Shown here piece by piece: positions 1 through 10,760 of a stretch of DNA of 64,000 bases. The notes under the pieces were generated by a model. It did not search any database, was not told where the DNA came from, and saw only the letters and a list, made by a program, of their open reading frames with translations. This DNA comes from Aliihoeflea sp. 40Bstr573 (lineage in GTDB: Bacteria; Pseudomonadota; Alphaproteobacteria; Rhizobiales; Rhizobiaceae), in NCBI RefSeq assembly GCF_024105655.1, contig NZ_JAAAMH010000004.1, positions 62,001 through 126,000 on the forward strand, written 5' to 3'. A program made the translations under genes and the position numbers. Position 1 is the stretch's first letter; every line of letters begins with the position of its first letter.

Positions 1-1015
<1,015 letters not shown>

Positions 1016-1027
1016 GCCGGGAAATCC

Positions 1028-2120
<1,093 letters not shown>

Positions 2121-2167
2121 CCGATTCTTTGACCGCCATATCTTTCAATCGGTTAGATCATCCCGGA

Positions 2168-2183
2168 CTTACGTAAACGTAAG
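2168..2183. promoter_or_regulatory. 16-bp palindrome upstream of mdh, candidate operator
   Basis: CTTACGT-AA-ACGTAAG has perfect 7-base arms. It lies between the zapE stop and the mdh promoter region, about 50 bases upstream of the candidate -35 box. The core TTACGTAAACGTAA resembles sites described for MerR-family metabolic regulators such as LiuR in proteobacteria; that link is from memory and no such regulator is in the window. Confidence 0.45.
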
Positions 2184-2188
2184 AATTA

Positions 2189-3343
2189 TCACGCGGCATC
2201 CGCTGCAGAAGCCCACTCGGAGCTCTGCATCTCGATCAGACGCGAGACGGTGCGGTCGAATTCGAACGCCTCCGTGCCGCTGCGCGCATGGTAAAGCTCC
2301 TGCGGCGGGACTTCGGCCGAAAGGATGAGCCGCGTCTTGCGGTCATAGAGCGTATCGACGAACAGGATGAAGCGCTTTGCTTCGTTGCGCCGGTCCATGT
2401 CCATGGCCGGAACGCAGTCGACGAGGATCGTGTCGAATTCGGTTGCGATGGCAAGATAGTCACGCGCGCCGAGCGGCTGGGAGCACAGATCGGCGAAGCT
2501 GAACCGTGCCGCACGGCCGTTTGCCTTTGGGATCGCAATTTCGCGGCCCTTCACGCGGATTGTCCGCGGCTGGGTCTGGTGGCCCGAACTCGCGGCCTCC
2601 CAGGCCTCTTCCATCAGGCGCTCGCCCTCGCCGGTGCAGGGGGTGATGTAGACCGGGATACGGCCGAGCCTTTCCAGCCGGTAATCGGTCGCCCCATCGA
2701 GGGGCAGGATATCGCAGTGCCTTTTGAGCACCGCCACGAAAGGCAGGAAGAGGCCGCGATTGAGGCCGTCGCGATAAAGATCGTCGGGCGCGACATTAGA
2801 GGTTGCGACGAGCACCACGCCAAGCTCGAACAGCGCCGTGAACAGTCGCGACAGGATCATCGCATCGGCAATGTCGGTGACGGTGAACTCGTCGAAGCAC
2901 AGCACCCATGCCTCGGACGCGAGCGCGGCGGCGACCACCGGAATGGGGTCCGTCTCCTTCGTCTCGCCGCGCTTCAATGCCTCGCGATGTCGGCCGATGC
3001 GATCATGCACGTCGGCCATGAAGTCGTTGAAATGCGCGCGCCGCTTGCGCCTGACGGGCAGGAGCTCGAAGAAGAGATCCATCAGCATGGTCTTGCCGCG
3101 CCCGACACCTCCGTAAAGATACAGACCCTTGACCAGCTCGCGCGCCTCGCGGCGCTTGCCGAAGAGCCAGCCGAGCGCACTCGACTTGGCGGCGAGCCGC
3201 TTGGTGCGGATTTCGGCCGTCAGCCGGTCGAAACGATCTGCCAACGCAAGCTGACGCTCGTCGCGCGACAAGGCGCCATTCTCCACCCGATCGAGATAAG
3301 CGTCCCGGACCGAGCGGAATTCGGGCAGACCTTCATGCGACAT
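2189..3343 (-). CDS. zapE: Cell division protein ZapE / AFG1-like ATPase
   Basis: P-loop ATPase of the AFG1/ZapE family (384 residues), in bacteria associated with the Z-ring, in mitochondria with respiratory-chain protein turnover. The Walker A motif YGGVGRGKT lies near residue 90, Walker B VLCFDEF and the sensor-like LVATSN follow at family spacing, and the conserved HFNDFM segment is present. The start MSHEGLPEFRSVRDAYL was preferred over an in-frame start 39 codons upstream, whose extra residues are arginine-rich and look like out-of-frame sequence. It sits just upstream of mdh-sucC on the same strand, the usual Rhizobiales arrangement, but 195 bases and a candidate mdh promoter separate them. 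Confidence 0.92.
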   Translation of the reverse strand: MSHEGLPEFRSVRDAYLDRVENGALSRDERQLALADRFDRLTAEIRTKRLAAKSSALGWLFGKRREARELVKGLYLYGGVGRGKTMLMDLFFELLPVRRKRRAHFNDFMADVHDRIGRHREALKRGETKETDPIPVVAAALASEAWVLCFDEFTVTDIADAMILSRLFTALFELGVVLVATSNVAPDDLYRDGLNRGLFLPFVAVLKRHCDILPLDGATDYRLERLGRIPVYITPCTGEGERLMEEAWEAASSGHQTQPRTIRVKGREIAIPKANGRAARFSFADLCSQPLGARDYLAIATEFDTILVDCVPAMDMDRRNEAKRFILFVDTLYDRKTRLILSAEVPPQELYHARSGTEAFEFDRTVSRLIEMQSSEWASAADAA

Positions 3344-3362
3344 CGGGCAAGGCGTCCGGCTT

Positions 3363-3941
3363 CTAGCGCGTAAGCGACAGCGGCTGACCCGTCGTGGTCT
3401 GACCGTTGAACGATCCGCTGCCGGCGGACGACAGATTGGCCAGCGCGCCTCCATTGGCATCGTAAAGCGTTAGCGTGGAGCCCGACACGTTCCACGAGCG
3501 CACGCCGTCGAGCGGGGCCGGGCAGCGCAGCGGGCCTGCGCGGAAGCCTTCGCCAAAGCGCGTCTGCGGCGTGGCGATGCGGCAGGACTGTCCGGCGACC
3601 GAGGCGTTCCACACACCGGCGACACCGCCGGCCGAAACGGGGGCGCCGCCCGTGGCGGGAAGCGAGGCGACCTGCGTTCCGCCAGTTTCGGAACCGGGAG
3701 CTGCGGGGAAGGCCCCCTGCGTCATGCCGGGCTGGATCGGGCCGGGATTGGTGACGCCGGGCTGGGTGGGGGGCGGCAACTGGCTCGAGGAAACCTGACC
3801 GGCCGGGGCGGCCGTGATCGGCGCCGGCGCGGTTGCGACCACCGCCGGGCGGGTGTCGACGCGCGAGAACCGATCGCTCGTGCAGCCGGTGACGGCCAGA
3901 GCGGAAACTGCGATGAGTAGCGTGCTTTTAGTCAGAGTCAT
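3363..3941 (-). CDS. Omp19/Inh-family protease-inhibitor lipoprotein
   Basis: Predicted outer-membrane lipoprotein of 192 residues. The N-terminal signal ends in the lipobox AVTGC (lipidated Cys near residue 20). A low-complexity Pro/Gly/Ala/Thr linker spans about residues 30-110. The C-terminal domain (GVAGVWNASVAGQSCRIATP to SLTR) has the two conserved cysteines of the AprI/Inh inhibitor fold, as in Brucella Omp19. Start MTLTKSTLLIAV was chosen because it gives a proper signal peptide directly; the longer frame adds 24 residues without signal character. It lies 19 bases upstream of zapE on the same strand and may be co-transcribed. Actual inhibition of proteases is inferred from the family. 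Confidence 0.85.
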   Translation of the reverse strand: MTLTKSTLLIAVSALAVTGCTSDRFSRVDTRPAVVATAPAPITAAPAGQVSSSQLPPPTQPGVTNPGPIQPGMTQGAFPAAPGSETGGTQVASLPATGGAPVSAGGVAGVWNASVAGQSCRIATPQTRFGEGFRAGPLRCPAPLDGVRSWNVSGSTLTLYDANGGALANLSSAGSGSFNGQTTTGQPLSLTR

Positions 3942-4159
3942 TGATCCACCTCCGTCGAAGCAACGCCCGGTCACTCCGCAGGTTCCTATATGTGCGTCCC
4001 TCGATGCGCCCATTCGCGCGCAACTGTGGCGACGGTCGGGTCATATTGATGCAACAAGGTTAATTTACGATGTGCTGTTGCTGAAATTCAACAGTCTCAT
4101 GGGCTTAAACCCACGCTTATGTCATTTGCGCATGACGAACCTTCGGCTAGTTTCGCGCC

Positions 4160-5245
4160 ATGAAGATGAACAGGCGACGCATGCTGACATGGCTGGGACT
4201 GGGTGGGCTGGCGGCAATGGCCGGCGGCATGGGGATCGCGAAGGCGCAGGGCGGCAACCGTTACTACAGCGGGCCCGCCAGCGATCATTTCGACGGGCGG
4301 GTGTTCTTCAATCCGGGCGGCGAGGAACCGCGCGGCTTTTCCGACCTCTTGCGCTGGCAGTTCGGCGAGACCAAAGCCCGCTGGCCGTCCGAATTTCCAA
4401 GCCCGTTCGCCGGCGCGATGCCCGATGCGTCGGTCGGCGGCGAAGCGATGCGCGTGACGATGGTCGGCCATGCGACGATGCTGATCCAGGTCGGCGGGCT
4501 CAACATTCTGACCGATCCGGTCTTCTCGACCCGCGCTTCGCCCTTTCAGTTTGCAGGCCCCGCGCGCGTCAATGCCCCTGGCATCGTCTTCGAGGCCTTG
4601 CCGAAGATCGACCTCGTGCTCCTGACGCACAACCACTACGACCATCTCGACCTTTTGACGCTCTCGCGCCTGAAGCGGGAGCACGATCCGCTGGTGGTCA
4701 CGCCGCTCGGCAATGACGTCATCGTCCGGACGGACATTCCGGACATGCGCCTCCACGTGCAGGACTGGGGCGACGCGGTCGAGTTCGGCCCGCTGACGAT
4801 CCATTGCGAGCCGGCGCATCACTGGTCGGCACGCGGCATGCGCGACCGGCGCATGGCCTTGTGGGCCTCCTTCGTTCTCGAAACGCCGGCCGGCAAGATC
4901 TACCATATCGGCGATACCGGCTTTCATTCGGGCATCAACTATCGCGCGGTCGCCGAAAAGCATGGCGGCTTCCGCCTCGCCATCCTGCCCGTCGGCGCCT
5001 ACGATCCGCGCTGGTTCATGGCCGCTCAGCACCAGGACCCGAACGAGGCGGTGGCGGGCATGAAACTCGCCAATGCCGACTTCGCACTCGGCCATCACTG
5101 GGGCACGTTCCAGCTCACCAACGAGGCGATCGAGGAGCCGCGCGACCTGCTTTTCGCCGCGCTCGATACGGCCGGCATCGCGCGGGAGCGGTTCCGCCCG
5201 CTCCAGCCTGGCGAAGCGTGGGACATTCCATCAGGAATCGCTTAA
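4160..5245 (+). CDS. Tat-exported metallo-beta-lactamase-fold hydrolase
   Basis: 361-residue protein of the MBL-fold superfamily closest in pattern to UlaG/NAPE-PLD-type hydrolases. The N-terminus MKMNRRRMLTWLGLGGLAAMAG looks like a Tat signal (RRRML plus hydrophobic stretch, cleavage after AKA). The metal-binding motif LLTHNHYDHLDLL is near residue 155, with further ligands in HCEPAHHWSARG, YHIGDTGFH and FALGHHWGTF, so the binuclear centre is complete. Substrate cannot be told from sequence; NAPE-PLD relatives cleave phosphodiesters, UlaG a lactone. Followed 32 bases later by a small membrane protein gene on the same strand. Confidence 0.82.
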   Translation: MKMNRRRMLTWLGLGGLAAMAGGMGIAKAQGGNRYYSGPASDHFDGRVFFNPGGEEPRGFSDLLRWQFGETKARWPSEFPSPFAGAMPDASVGGEAMRVTMVGHATMLIQVGGLNILTDPVFSTRASPFQFAGPARVNAPGIVFEALPKIDLVLLTHNHYDHLDLLTLSRLKREHDPLVVTPLGNDVIVRTDIPDMRLHVQDWGDAVEFGPLTIHCEPAHHWSARGMRDRRMALWASFVLETPAGKIYHIGDTGFHSGINYRAVAEKHGGFRLAILPVGAYDPRWFMAAQHQDPNEAVAGMKLANADFALGHHWGTFQLTNEAIEEPRDLLFAALDTAGIARERFRPLQPGEAWDIPSGIA

Positions 5246-5277
5246 AGTCGGTCGGGCAATTTCAAAGGGGGCTTTGA

Positions 5278-5451
5278 ATGTTCGGCTGGTTCATCTTCTT
5301 CGTCGCAATCGCGATCATCGCCGGCGCGGTGGGCATGCGCAGCGTCTCGCGGGTGGCGAGCCGCATCGCATTTGCCATCGCAGCGCTCGCCATCGCGCTC
5401 TTCGTCATCCTGCTTCTGGTCTTCGGCTGGGCGGATTCCATCCAGCTCTGA
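5278..5451 (+). CDS. Small two-helix membrane protein, 57 residues
   Basis: Frame from MFGWFIFFVAIAIIAG to WADSIQL. Two hydrophobic helices (about residues 2-19 and 30-51) flank a short basic loop RSVSRVASR, so positive-inside topology predicts both ends outside. A good ribosome-binding site (AAAGGGGG) lies 6-10 bases before the ATG. It follows the MBL-fold gene by 32 bases and precedes dapF by 49. No family recognised; reality is supported by the RBS and the clean membrane pattern. Confidence 0.6.
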   Translation: MFGWFIFFVAIAIIAGAVGMRSVSRVASRIAFAIAALAIALFVILLLVFGWADSIQL

Positions 5452-5500
5452 CCGGCGCCGACACTGGTAATTGCGTGCCGTTTCCGCCATATAGCGGCGC

Positions 5501-6382
5501 ATGAGCAATCTGGCGCCTTTTGCGAAGATGAACGGGCTTGGTAACGAAATCGTCGTTGCCGACATGCGCGGGCGCACGGGGCGCGTGACGCCGGCCGCCG
5601 CAATCGCGCTTAACGCCGATCCAGCCACGCGCTTCGACCAGATCATGGCGATCCACGATGCGCGCACGCCCGGCACCGCGAACTATGTCGAGATCATCAA
5701 TTCCGACGGCTCGATGGCGCAGGCCTGCGGCAACGGCATGCGCTGCGTGGTGCAGGCATTGGCCGCCGAGACCGGGCAGCGCGTCTTCACCTTCGAGACG
5801 ATCGCCGGCATCCTGACCGCGAAGGAGCATGAGGACGGGCTGATCTCCGTCGACATGGGCGTGCCCAAATTCGGCTGGCAGGACATCCCCCTGTCCGAGG
5901 AATTCCGCGACACGCGCATGATCGAACTGCAGATCGGCCCAATCGATGCGCCGGTCCTGCATTCGCCTTCCGTTGCCTCGATGGGCAATCCGCACGCGAT
6001 CTTCTGGGTCGAGAACGACGTCTGGTCGTACGATCTGGAACGCTTCGGGCCACTTCTGGAAAACCATCCGATCTTTCCCGAGCGCGCCAACATCACGATT
6101 GCGCAGGTGACCGCCCGCGGCGCGATGACGATCCGCACATGGGAGCGCGGCGCGGGCCTGACGCGCGCCTGCGGTTCCGCCGCCTGCGCCGCCGCCGTCT
6201 CCGCCGCCCGCACGCGCCGCACCGACCGCGTCGTCACAGTGACGGTTCCCGGCGGACCGCTGCTGATCGAATGGCGCGACGACGACCACGTCGTCATGAC
6301 CGGCCCGGCCGAATGGGAATTTTCCGGCATATTCGACCCGGAGACGGGCGCCTGGAGCCGAGACGAGACGAGCGCGGCATGA
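5501..6382 (+). CDS. dapF: Diaminopimelate epimerase
   Basis: Interconverts LL- and meso-diaminopimelate for peptidoglycan and lysine synthesis; 293 residues, near family size. The N-terminal [13 protein letters not shown] motif and both catalytic-cysteine loops are present: ACGNGMRC (Cys near residue 76) and [10 protein letters not shown] in the C-terminal half, supporting the two-base mechanism. Start [12 protein letters not shown] fits. It is followed by a 136-bp repeat and then mtaB, an order (dapF, mtaB, ftsY, septation protein) common in Rhizobiales. Ordinary in all respects. Confidence 0.97.
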   Translation: MSNLAPFAKMNGLGNEIVVADMRGRTGRVTPAAAIALNADPATRFDQIMAIHDARTPGTANYVEIINSDGSMAQACGNGMRCVVQALAAETGQRVFTFETIAGILTAKEHEDGLISVDMGVPKFGWQDIPLSEEFRDTRMIELQIGPIDAPVLHSPSVASMGNPHAIFWVENDVWSYDLERFGPLLENHPIFPERANITIAQVTARGAMTIRTWERGAGLTRACGSAACAAAVSAARTRRTDRVVTVTVPGGPLLIEWRDDDHVVMTGPAEWEFSGIFDPETGAWSRDETSAA

Positions 6383-6399
6383 GGGGTTTTTCTGAATTG

Positions 6400-6535
6400 A
6401 CCCCCACCCTCTATCCCTCCCCACAATGGGAAGGGGGACGTGGTCGCCGTGCATCCCATTGCGATGACGCATCAAGCATCAAGCGCTACGTGGACGACTC
6501 CCTCCCCCTTGTGGGGAGGGATAAAGGGTGGGGGT
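6400..6535. repeat. 136-bp intergenic mosaic repeat, copy 1
   Basis: Begins ACCCCCACCCTCTATCCCTC and ends with the near-perfect inverted counterpart GGGATAAAGGGTGGGGGT, so the ends form terminal inverted repeats of about 25 bases. Each end also contains its own hairpin of CCTCCCC/GGGGAGG type. The middle, including GATGACGCATCAAGC, is shared with copy 2 but not copy 3. Type and location resemble rhizobial intergenic mosaic elements (RIME-like). It lies between dapF and mtaB. Confidence 0.88.
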
Positions 6536-6578
6536 ACGATCGTAGGGCGTGGGCGGCTGCCGCTCACAGCATCTCGCC

Positions 6579-7868
6579 ATGACCAAGGGCCTCGACATCG
6601 TCACCTTCGGGTGCCGCATGAACACCTACGAATCCGAGGTGATGCGCCGCGAGGCGACCGAGGCTGGCCTCGGCGAACTTGACGGCGGCGCCATCGTCTT
6701 CAACACCTGTGCCGTGACATCCGAAGCCGTGCGCCAGGCACGGCAGGCAATCCGCAAGGCGCGGCGCGAAAACCCGCAGGCGCGCATCATCGTGACCGGC
6801 TGCGCCGCGCAGACCGAGCCCGGCACGTTCGTTGAAATGGGCGAGGTCGATCTCGTCCTTGGCAATGACGAGAAGCTCAAGAGCCACAACTACCGCGCCC
6901 TGCCCGATTTCGGCGTCAACCAGTTCGAGAAGGCGCGCGTCAACGACATCATGTCGGTGACCGAGACCGCCGGCCACATGGTCGACGCCATCGAGGGCCG
7001 CGCCCGCGCCTTCGTGCAGGTGCAGAACGGCTGCGACCACCGCTGCACCTTCTGCATCATCCCTTACGGTCGCGGCAATTCGCGCTCTGTGCCGATGGGT
7101 GCGGTGGTCGAGCAGGTCAAGCGCCTCGTCGGGAATGGCTATGCCGAGGTCGTGCTGACCGGTGTCGACATGACCAGCTATGGCGCGGACCTTCCAGGCA
7201 GCCCGCGTCTTGGAAAGCTCGTACGCACGATCCTGCGGCAGATCCCGGATCTTGCCCGTTTGCGGCTCTCCTCGATCGATTCCATCGAAGCCGACCCGGA
7301 GCTCATGGAGGCGATCGCGACCGAGGTGCGGCTGATGCCCCATCTGCACCTGTCGCTGCAGGCCGGCGACGACATGATCCTGAAGCGCATGAAGCGCCGG
7401 CACCTGCGCGACGATTCGATCCGCTTTTGCCAGGACGTTCGCAAGCTTCGCCCCGACATGGTCTTTGGCGCCGACATCATCGCCGGTTTCCCGACCGAGA
7501 CCGAAGAGATGTTCGAGAACTCCCTGAAGATCGTCGACGAATGCGGTCTGACGCATCTGCACGTCTTTCCGTTTTCTCCCCGCGAGGGCACGCCCGCCGC
7601 GCGGATGCCGCAGGTCCGGCGCGAAATCGTCAAGGACCGCGCCGCGCGGCTGCGCGCCGTGGGCGACGCCGCCTATCGCGGCCATCTGGCAAAGCTGGCC
7701 GGCACGAGCCAGCGTGTCCTCGTCGAGCGCGACGGGATCGGCCGCACCGAAGGCTTCACCATGGCCGCCATCGATGCCGGCGCGCCGGGCGAGATCGTGG
7801 AAGTGGTCGTGACCGGCGATGACGGCGAGCGGCTGACTGCAATGACGCGCGCCAGGCGCGCCGCCTAA
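6579..7868 (+). CDS. mtaB: tRNA t6A37 methylthiotransferase MtaB
   Basis: Radical-SAM enzyme adding a methylthio group to t6A37 of tRNAs decoding ANN codons; 429 residues. The N-terminal MTTase domain has the TFGCRMNTYESE cysteine motif, FNTCAVT and VTGCAAQ, giving the three ligands of the auxiliary cluster. The radical-SAM motif CDHRCTFCIIPYGRG near residue 150 is intact, and a TRAM-like C-terminal segment follows. Start MTKGLDIVTFGCR was taken in place of an in-frame start 10 codons upstream that runs towards the repeat. Nine bases separate it from ftsY, so the two probably share a transcript. Confidence 0.93.
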   Translation: MTKGLDIVTFGCRMNTYESEVMRREATEAGLGELDGGAIVFNTCAVTSEAVRQARQAIRKARRENPQARIIVTGCAAQTEPGTFVEMGEVDLVLGNDEKLKSHNYRALPDFGVNQFEKARVNDIMSVTETAGHMVDAIEGRARAFVQVQNGCDHRCTFCIIPYGRGNSRSVPMGAVVEQVKRLVGNGYAEVVLTGVDMTSYGADLPGSPRLGKLVRTILRQIPDLARLRLSSIDSIEADPELMEAIATEVRLMPHLHLSLQAGDDMILKRMKRRHLRDDSIRFCQDVRKLRPDMVFGADIIAGFPTETEEMFENSLKIVDECGLTHLHVFPFSPREGTPAARMPQVRREIVKDRAARLRAVGDAAYRGHLAKLAGTSQRVLVERDGIGRTEGFTMAAIDAGAPGEIVEVVVTGDDGERLTAMTRARRAA

Positions 7869-7877
7869 GGACATTCG

Positions 7878-9416
7878 ATGGCCGGTTTCTTCAAGAAGAT
7901 GTTCTCCTTCGGCCGCAAGGACGAAGCCGTAGCCGAGGAGACGCCGCGCGAGGAGATTGCCTCGACGACGGCCGGCCCCGCCGTCGATGCCCCGGCCCTG
8001 CCGGACTTCCTGCGCCAGCGCGCGGAAGAGCCCGAGCCGGCGCCCGTCCCGCCTGCGCCGCAGCCCGTCCCCGAAGTGCCGATCGAGACGCCGACCCAAG
8101 CCCCCGAACCGCGCGAAATTCCCGAGCCCGGGCCGGTCGCCCTTCCGCGCGAGCCGGAACCCGTTGCCCCGCCGTCGGAAGTGCCGGTCGACCCAGTCCC
8201 GGTCGAGGAACCGACGCCGGAGCCCGCGCCGGCCGAGGTTCCGCTGCCGCCGGCCGAAGTGCCTGAACCGCCAGCGGAAGTCCCGCCCGCGCCCGTCGAG
8301 ACGCCGGCTGCGCCGCTGCCTGAGGTGACGCCCCAGCCAACCCCGGCTCCGCCGCCACCGCCGCAGGCCGACGCGCCGGCCGTTCCCGAATTCCTGAAGC
8401 GCACGGTCGAGACCGAGACCGACCCGTCCGCGCTGGTGCGCGTGTCGAAGACCGTGGAGCGCGGCCCCGCCGTAGCGCAGACTGCCGCGCCTGCCGTCCA
8501 GCGCCCATGGTTCGATCGGCTGCGCGACGGCCTGTCGCGTTCATCGCGCGAGCTGTCGACCAACATTTCGGGCGTTTTCACCAAGCGCAAGCTGGACGAG
8601 GACACGCTGCAGGATCTTGAAGACGTGCTCCTGCGCGCCGATCTCGGCATGGAAACCGCGATCCGCATTACCGATACCTTGAGCGAAGGCCGCTTCGGCC
8701 GCGACGTCTCGGACGCCGACGTGCGCGCGGTCATGGCGAGCGAGGTCGAGAAGGTGCTCGGCCCCGTCGCAAAGCCGCTCGAGCTGGATTTGTCGCACAA
8801 GCCGCACGTCATTCTCGTCGTCGGCGTCAACGGCACCGGCAAGACGACGACAATCGGCAAGCTTGCCGCCAAGCTCGTCGCGGGCGGGCTGAAGGTGACG
8901 CTTGGGGCAGGCGACACGTTCCGCGCGGCCGCCATCGAGCAGCTCAAGATCTGGGGCGAGCGCACCGGCTCCGAAGTCGTCGCCTCCAAGCTCGGAGCCG
9001 ATGCGGCAGGCCTTGCCTGGGACGCCTTCGAGACGGCCAAGGCGAACGGCTCCGACGTTCTGATCATCGACACCGCCGGCCGGCTGCAGAACAAGGCGGA
9101 GCTGATGGCCGAGCTCGAAAAGATCGTCCGCGTCCTCGGCAAGCACGACGCGGAAGCGCCTCACACCGTGCTTCAGACCGTCGATGCCACGACCGGCCAG
9201 AACGCGATGAGCCAGGTCGAGATCTTCCGCAACGTGGCCGGCGTCAACGGCATCGTCATGACCAAGCTCGACGGCACCGCGCGCGGCGGTATTTTGGTCG
9301 CAATCGCCGCCAAATATCGCCTGCCTGTCTATTTCATCGGCGTCGGCGAAGGCGTCGACGATCTTGAACCCTTCGAAGCACGCGATTTCGCCCGAGCGAT
9401 CGCTGGAGTGAATTGA
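7878..9416 (+). CDS. ftsY: Signal recognition particle receptor FtsY
   Basis: GTPase that docks SRP-ribosome complexes at the inner membrane, partner of Ffh (also in this window). 512 residues: a basic amphipathic N-terminus [14 protein letters not shown], then a Pro/Glu-rich linker of roughly residues 30-165, then the NG domain. GTPase motifs are [15 protein letters not shown] (G1), [11 protein letters not shown] (G3) and [10 protein letters not shown] (G4). The linker replaces the acidic A domain of enteric FtsY and is unusually proline-rich (runs of PEP, PVP, APV). mtaB lies immediately upstream and ispZ starts three bases after the stop or overlaps it. Confidence 0.96.
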   Translation: MAGFFKKMFSFGRKDEAVAEETPREEIASTTAGPAVDAPALPDFLRQRAEEPEPAPVPPAPQPVPEVPIETPTQAPEPREIPEPGPVALPREPEPVAPPSEVPVDPVPVEEPTPEPAPAEVPLPPAEVPEPPAEVPPAPVETPAAPLPEVTPQPTPAPPPPPQADAPAVPEFLKRTVETETDPSALVRVSKTVERGPAVAQTAAPAVQRPWFDRLRDGLSRSSRELSTNISGVFTKRKLDEDTLQDLEDVLLRADLGMETAIRITDTLSEGRFGRDVSDADVRAVMASEVEKVLGPVAKPLELDLSHKPHVILVVGVNGTGKTTTIGKLAAKLVAGGLKVTLGAGDTFRAAAIEQLKIWGERTGSEVVASKLGADAAGLAWDAFETAKANGSDVLIIDTAGRLQNKAELMAELEKIVRVLGKHDAEAPHTVLQTVDATTGQNAMSQVEIFRNVAGVNGIVMTKLDGTARGGILVAIAAKYRLPVYFIGVGEGVDDLEPFEARDFARAIAGVN

Positions 9417-9418
9417 GC

Positions 9419-10078
9419 ATGAGCGAACGCATCATCGAACGCGAGCCGGGCGACCCGAAGAAGGGCGAGATCAATCCGCTTTTGAAGTTCGCACTCGAGC
9501 TCGGGCCGCTGCTCGTCTTCTTCTTCGCCAATCTGCGCGGCGAATGGCTGATCGACACCTTTCCGGCGCTGGGCTCGATCGGCGACCCGATCTTTCTCGC
9601 CACTTTCCTGTTCATGGTCGCGACCGCCGTCGCGCTCGCCGTTTCCTGGGCGCTGACGCGCACCTTGCCGATGATGCCGCTCGTCTCGGGCGTCGTCGTC
9701 CTGGTGTTCGGCGCGCTGACGCTCTATCTGCAGGACGAAATCTTCATCAAGATGAAGCCGACCATCGTCAACGGCCTTTTCGCCGCGGTGCTTCTCGGCG
9801 GGCTGATGTTCGGCAAGTCGCTGCTCGGCTACGTCTTCGAGGCCGCCTTCAGGCTCGACGCCGAGGGCTGGCGCAAACTGACCTTGCGCTGGGGCCTGTT
9901 CTTCGTCTTCCTCGCGATCCTCAACGAGGTCGTCTGGCGCAATTTCTCGACCGATTTCTGGGTCGCCTTCAAGGTCTGGGGAACGATGCCGGTCACCATC
10001 GCCTTCACGCTCTCCCAGATGCCGCTGATCATGCGCCATTCGCTACCCGAGCGCGACAAGAGCCAGCCTGCCGAATAG
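9419..10078 (+). CDS. ispZ: Inner membrane septation protein A (YciB/IspZ)
   Basis: 219-residue polytopic membrane protein of the YciB/IspZ family, linked to septation and envelope synthesis. Start ATG gives [20 protein letters not shown]; a TTG at 9413 overlapping the ftsY stop is an alternative that adds two residues. Conserved features include [19 protein letters not shown], several transmembrane helices, and the late [21 protein letters not shown] segment. Translational coupling to ftsY is likely given the 2-base gap. Family-typical length and composition. Confidence 0.92.
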   Translation: MSERIIEREPGDPKKGEINPLLKFALELGPLLVFFFANLRGEWLIDTFPALGSIGDPIFLATFLFMVATAVALAVSWALTRTLPMMPLVSGVVVLVFGALTLYLQDEIFIKMKPTIVNGLFAAVLLGGLMFGKSLLGYVFEAAFRLDAEGWRKLTLRWGLFFVFLAILNEVVWRNFSTDFWVAFKVWGTMPVTIAFTLSQMPLIMRHSLPERDKSQPAE

Positions 10079-10088
10079 GGTCTCCGAC

Positions 10089-10703
10089 ATGGAATATATC
10101 ACCAGCCGCGAAGGCCTGCGCGCGCACTACAAGCTGCCAGGCGACGGCGCCGTCCGCAAGGAACTGCCTGCGCTCGACGCCCATGCGCGACGCTTCGTGG
10201 AACGCTCTCCCTTCGTCATGATCGGCTCTTCGGACGGCGCCGGCAACGCTGACGTGACGCCCAAGGGCGACCGGCCCGGCTTCGTCGCGATCCTTGACGA
10301 CCGCACGCTGGCGATCCCCGACCGGCCGGGCAACAATCGGCTCGACACCTGGGAAAACATCGTCGCCAACCCGGCGGTCGGCCTCCTCTTCCTCATTCCC
10401 GGCATGAACGAAACGCTGCGCGTCAACGGCATCGGCCGCATCACGGCCGACGCCGAGCTTTGCAACCGCCTTGGCGTCGACGGCAGACCGGCGATCAGCG
10501 CGCTCGTGGTCGAAATTCGCGCTTCCTACATGCATTGCGCCAAGGCGTTCATGCGTTCCGCGCTGTGGAAGCCGCAGACCTGGCCCGCCCGCGCCGAGAT
10601 GCCGACGCTCGGCGAAATGCTGCGCGACCAGCTCGCGCTGTCCGTCGCCGCGTCGGACATCGATCGCGATCTGGACGACGCCTACAAAAAGTCGCTCTGG
10701 TAA
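10089..10703 (+). CDS. Pyridoxamine 5'-phosphate oxidase family FMN-binding protein
   Basis: 204-residue protein of the split-barrel flavin-binding fold, MSMEG_1061-like subgroup. Family features visible: SPFVMIGSSDGAGNADVTPKG near residue 40, then LAIPDRPGNNRLDTWENIVANP, the usual FMN/phosphate-contact region, and FLIPGMNETLRVNG. It is not classical PdxH, so a role in vitamin B6 synthesis should not be assumed; relatives are of unknown substrate. It starts 10 bases after ispZ and lies upstream of the sulfolipid operon with a 57-base gap. Confidence 0.82.
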   Translation: MEYITSREGLRAHYKLPGDGAVRKELPALDAHARRFVERSPFVMIGSSDGAGNADVTPKGDRPGFVAILDDRTLAIPDRPGNNRLDTWENIVANPAVGLLFLIPGMNETLRVNGIGRITADAELCNRLGVDGRPAISALVVEIRASYMHCAKAFMRSALWKPQTWPARAEMPTLGEMLRDQLALSVAASDIDRDLDDAYKKSLW

Positions 10704-10760
10704 TATCCGCGTCACATCTGCCGGCGACATTCGACTGGACGACTGAAGGAGTGGAATTCG

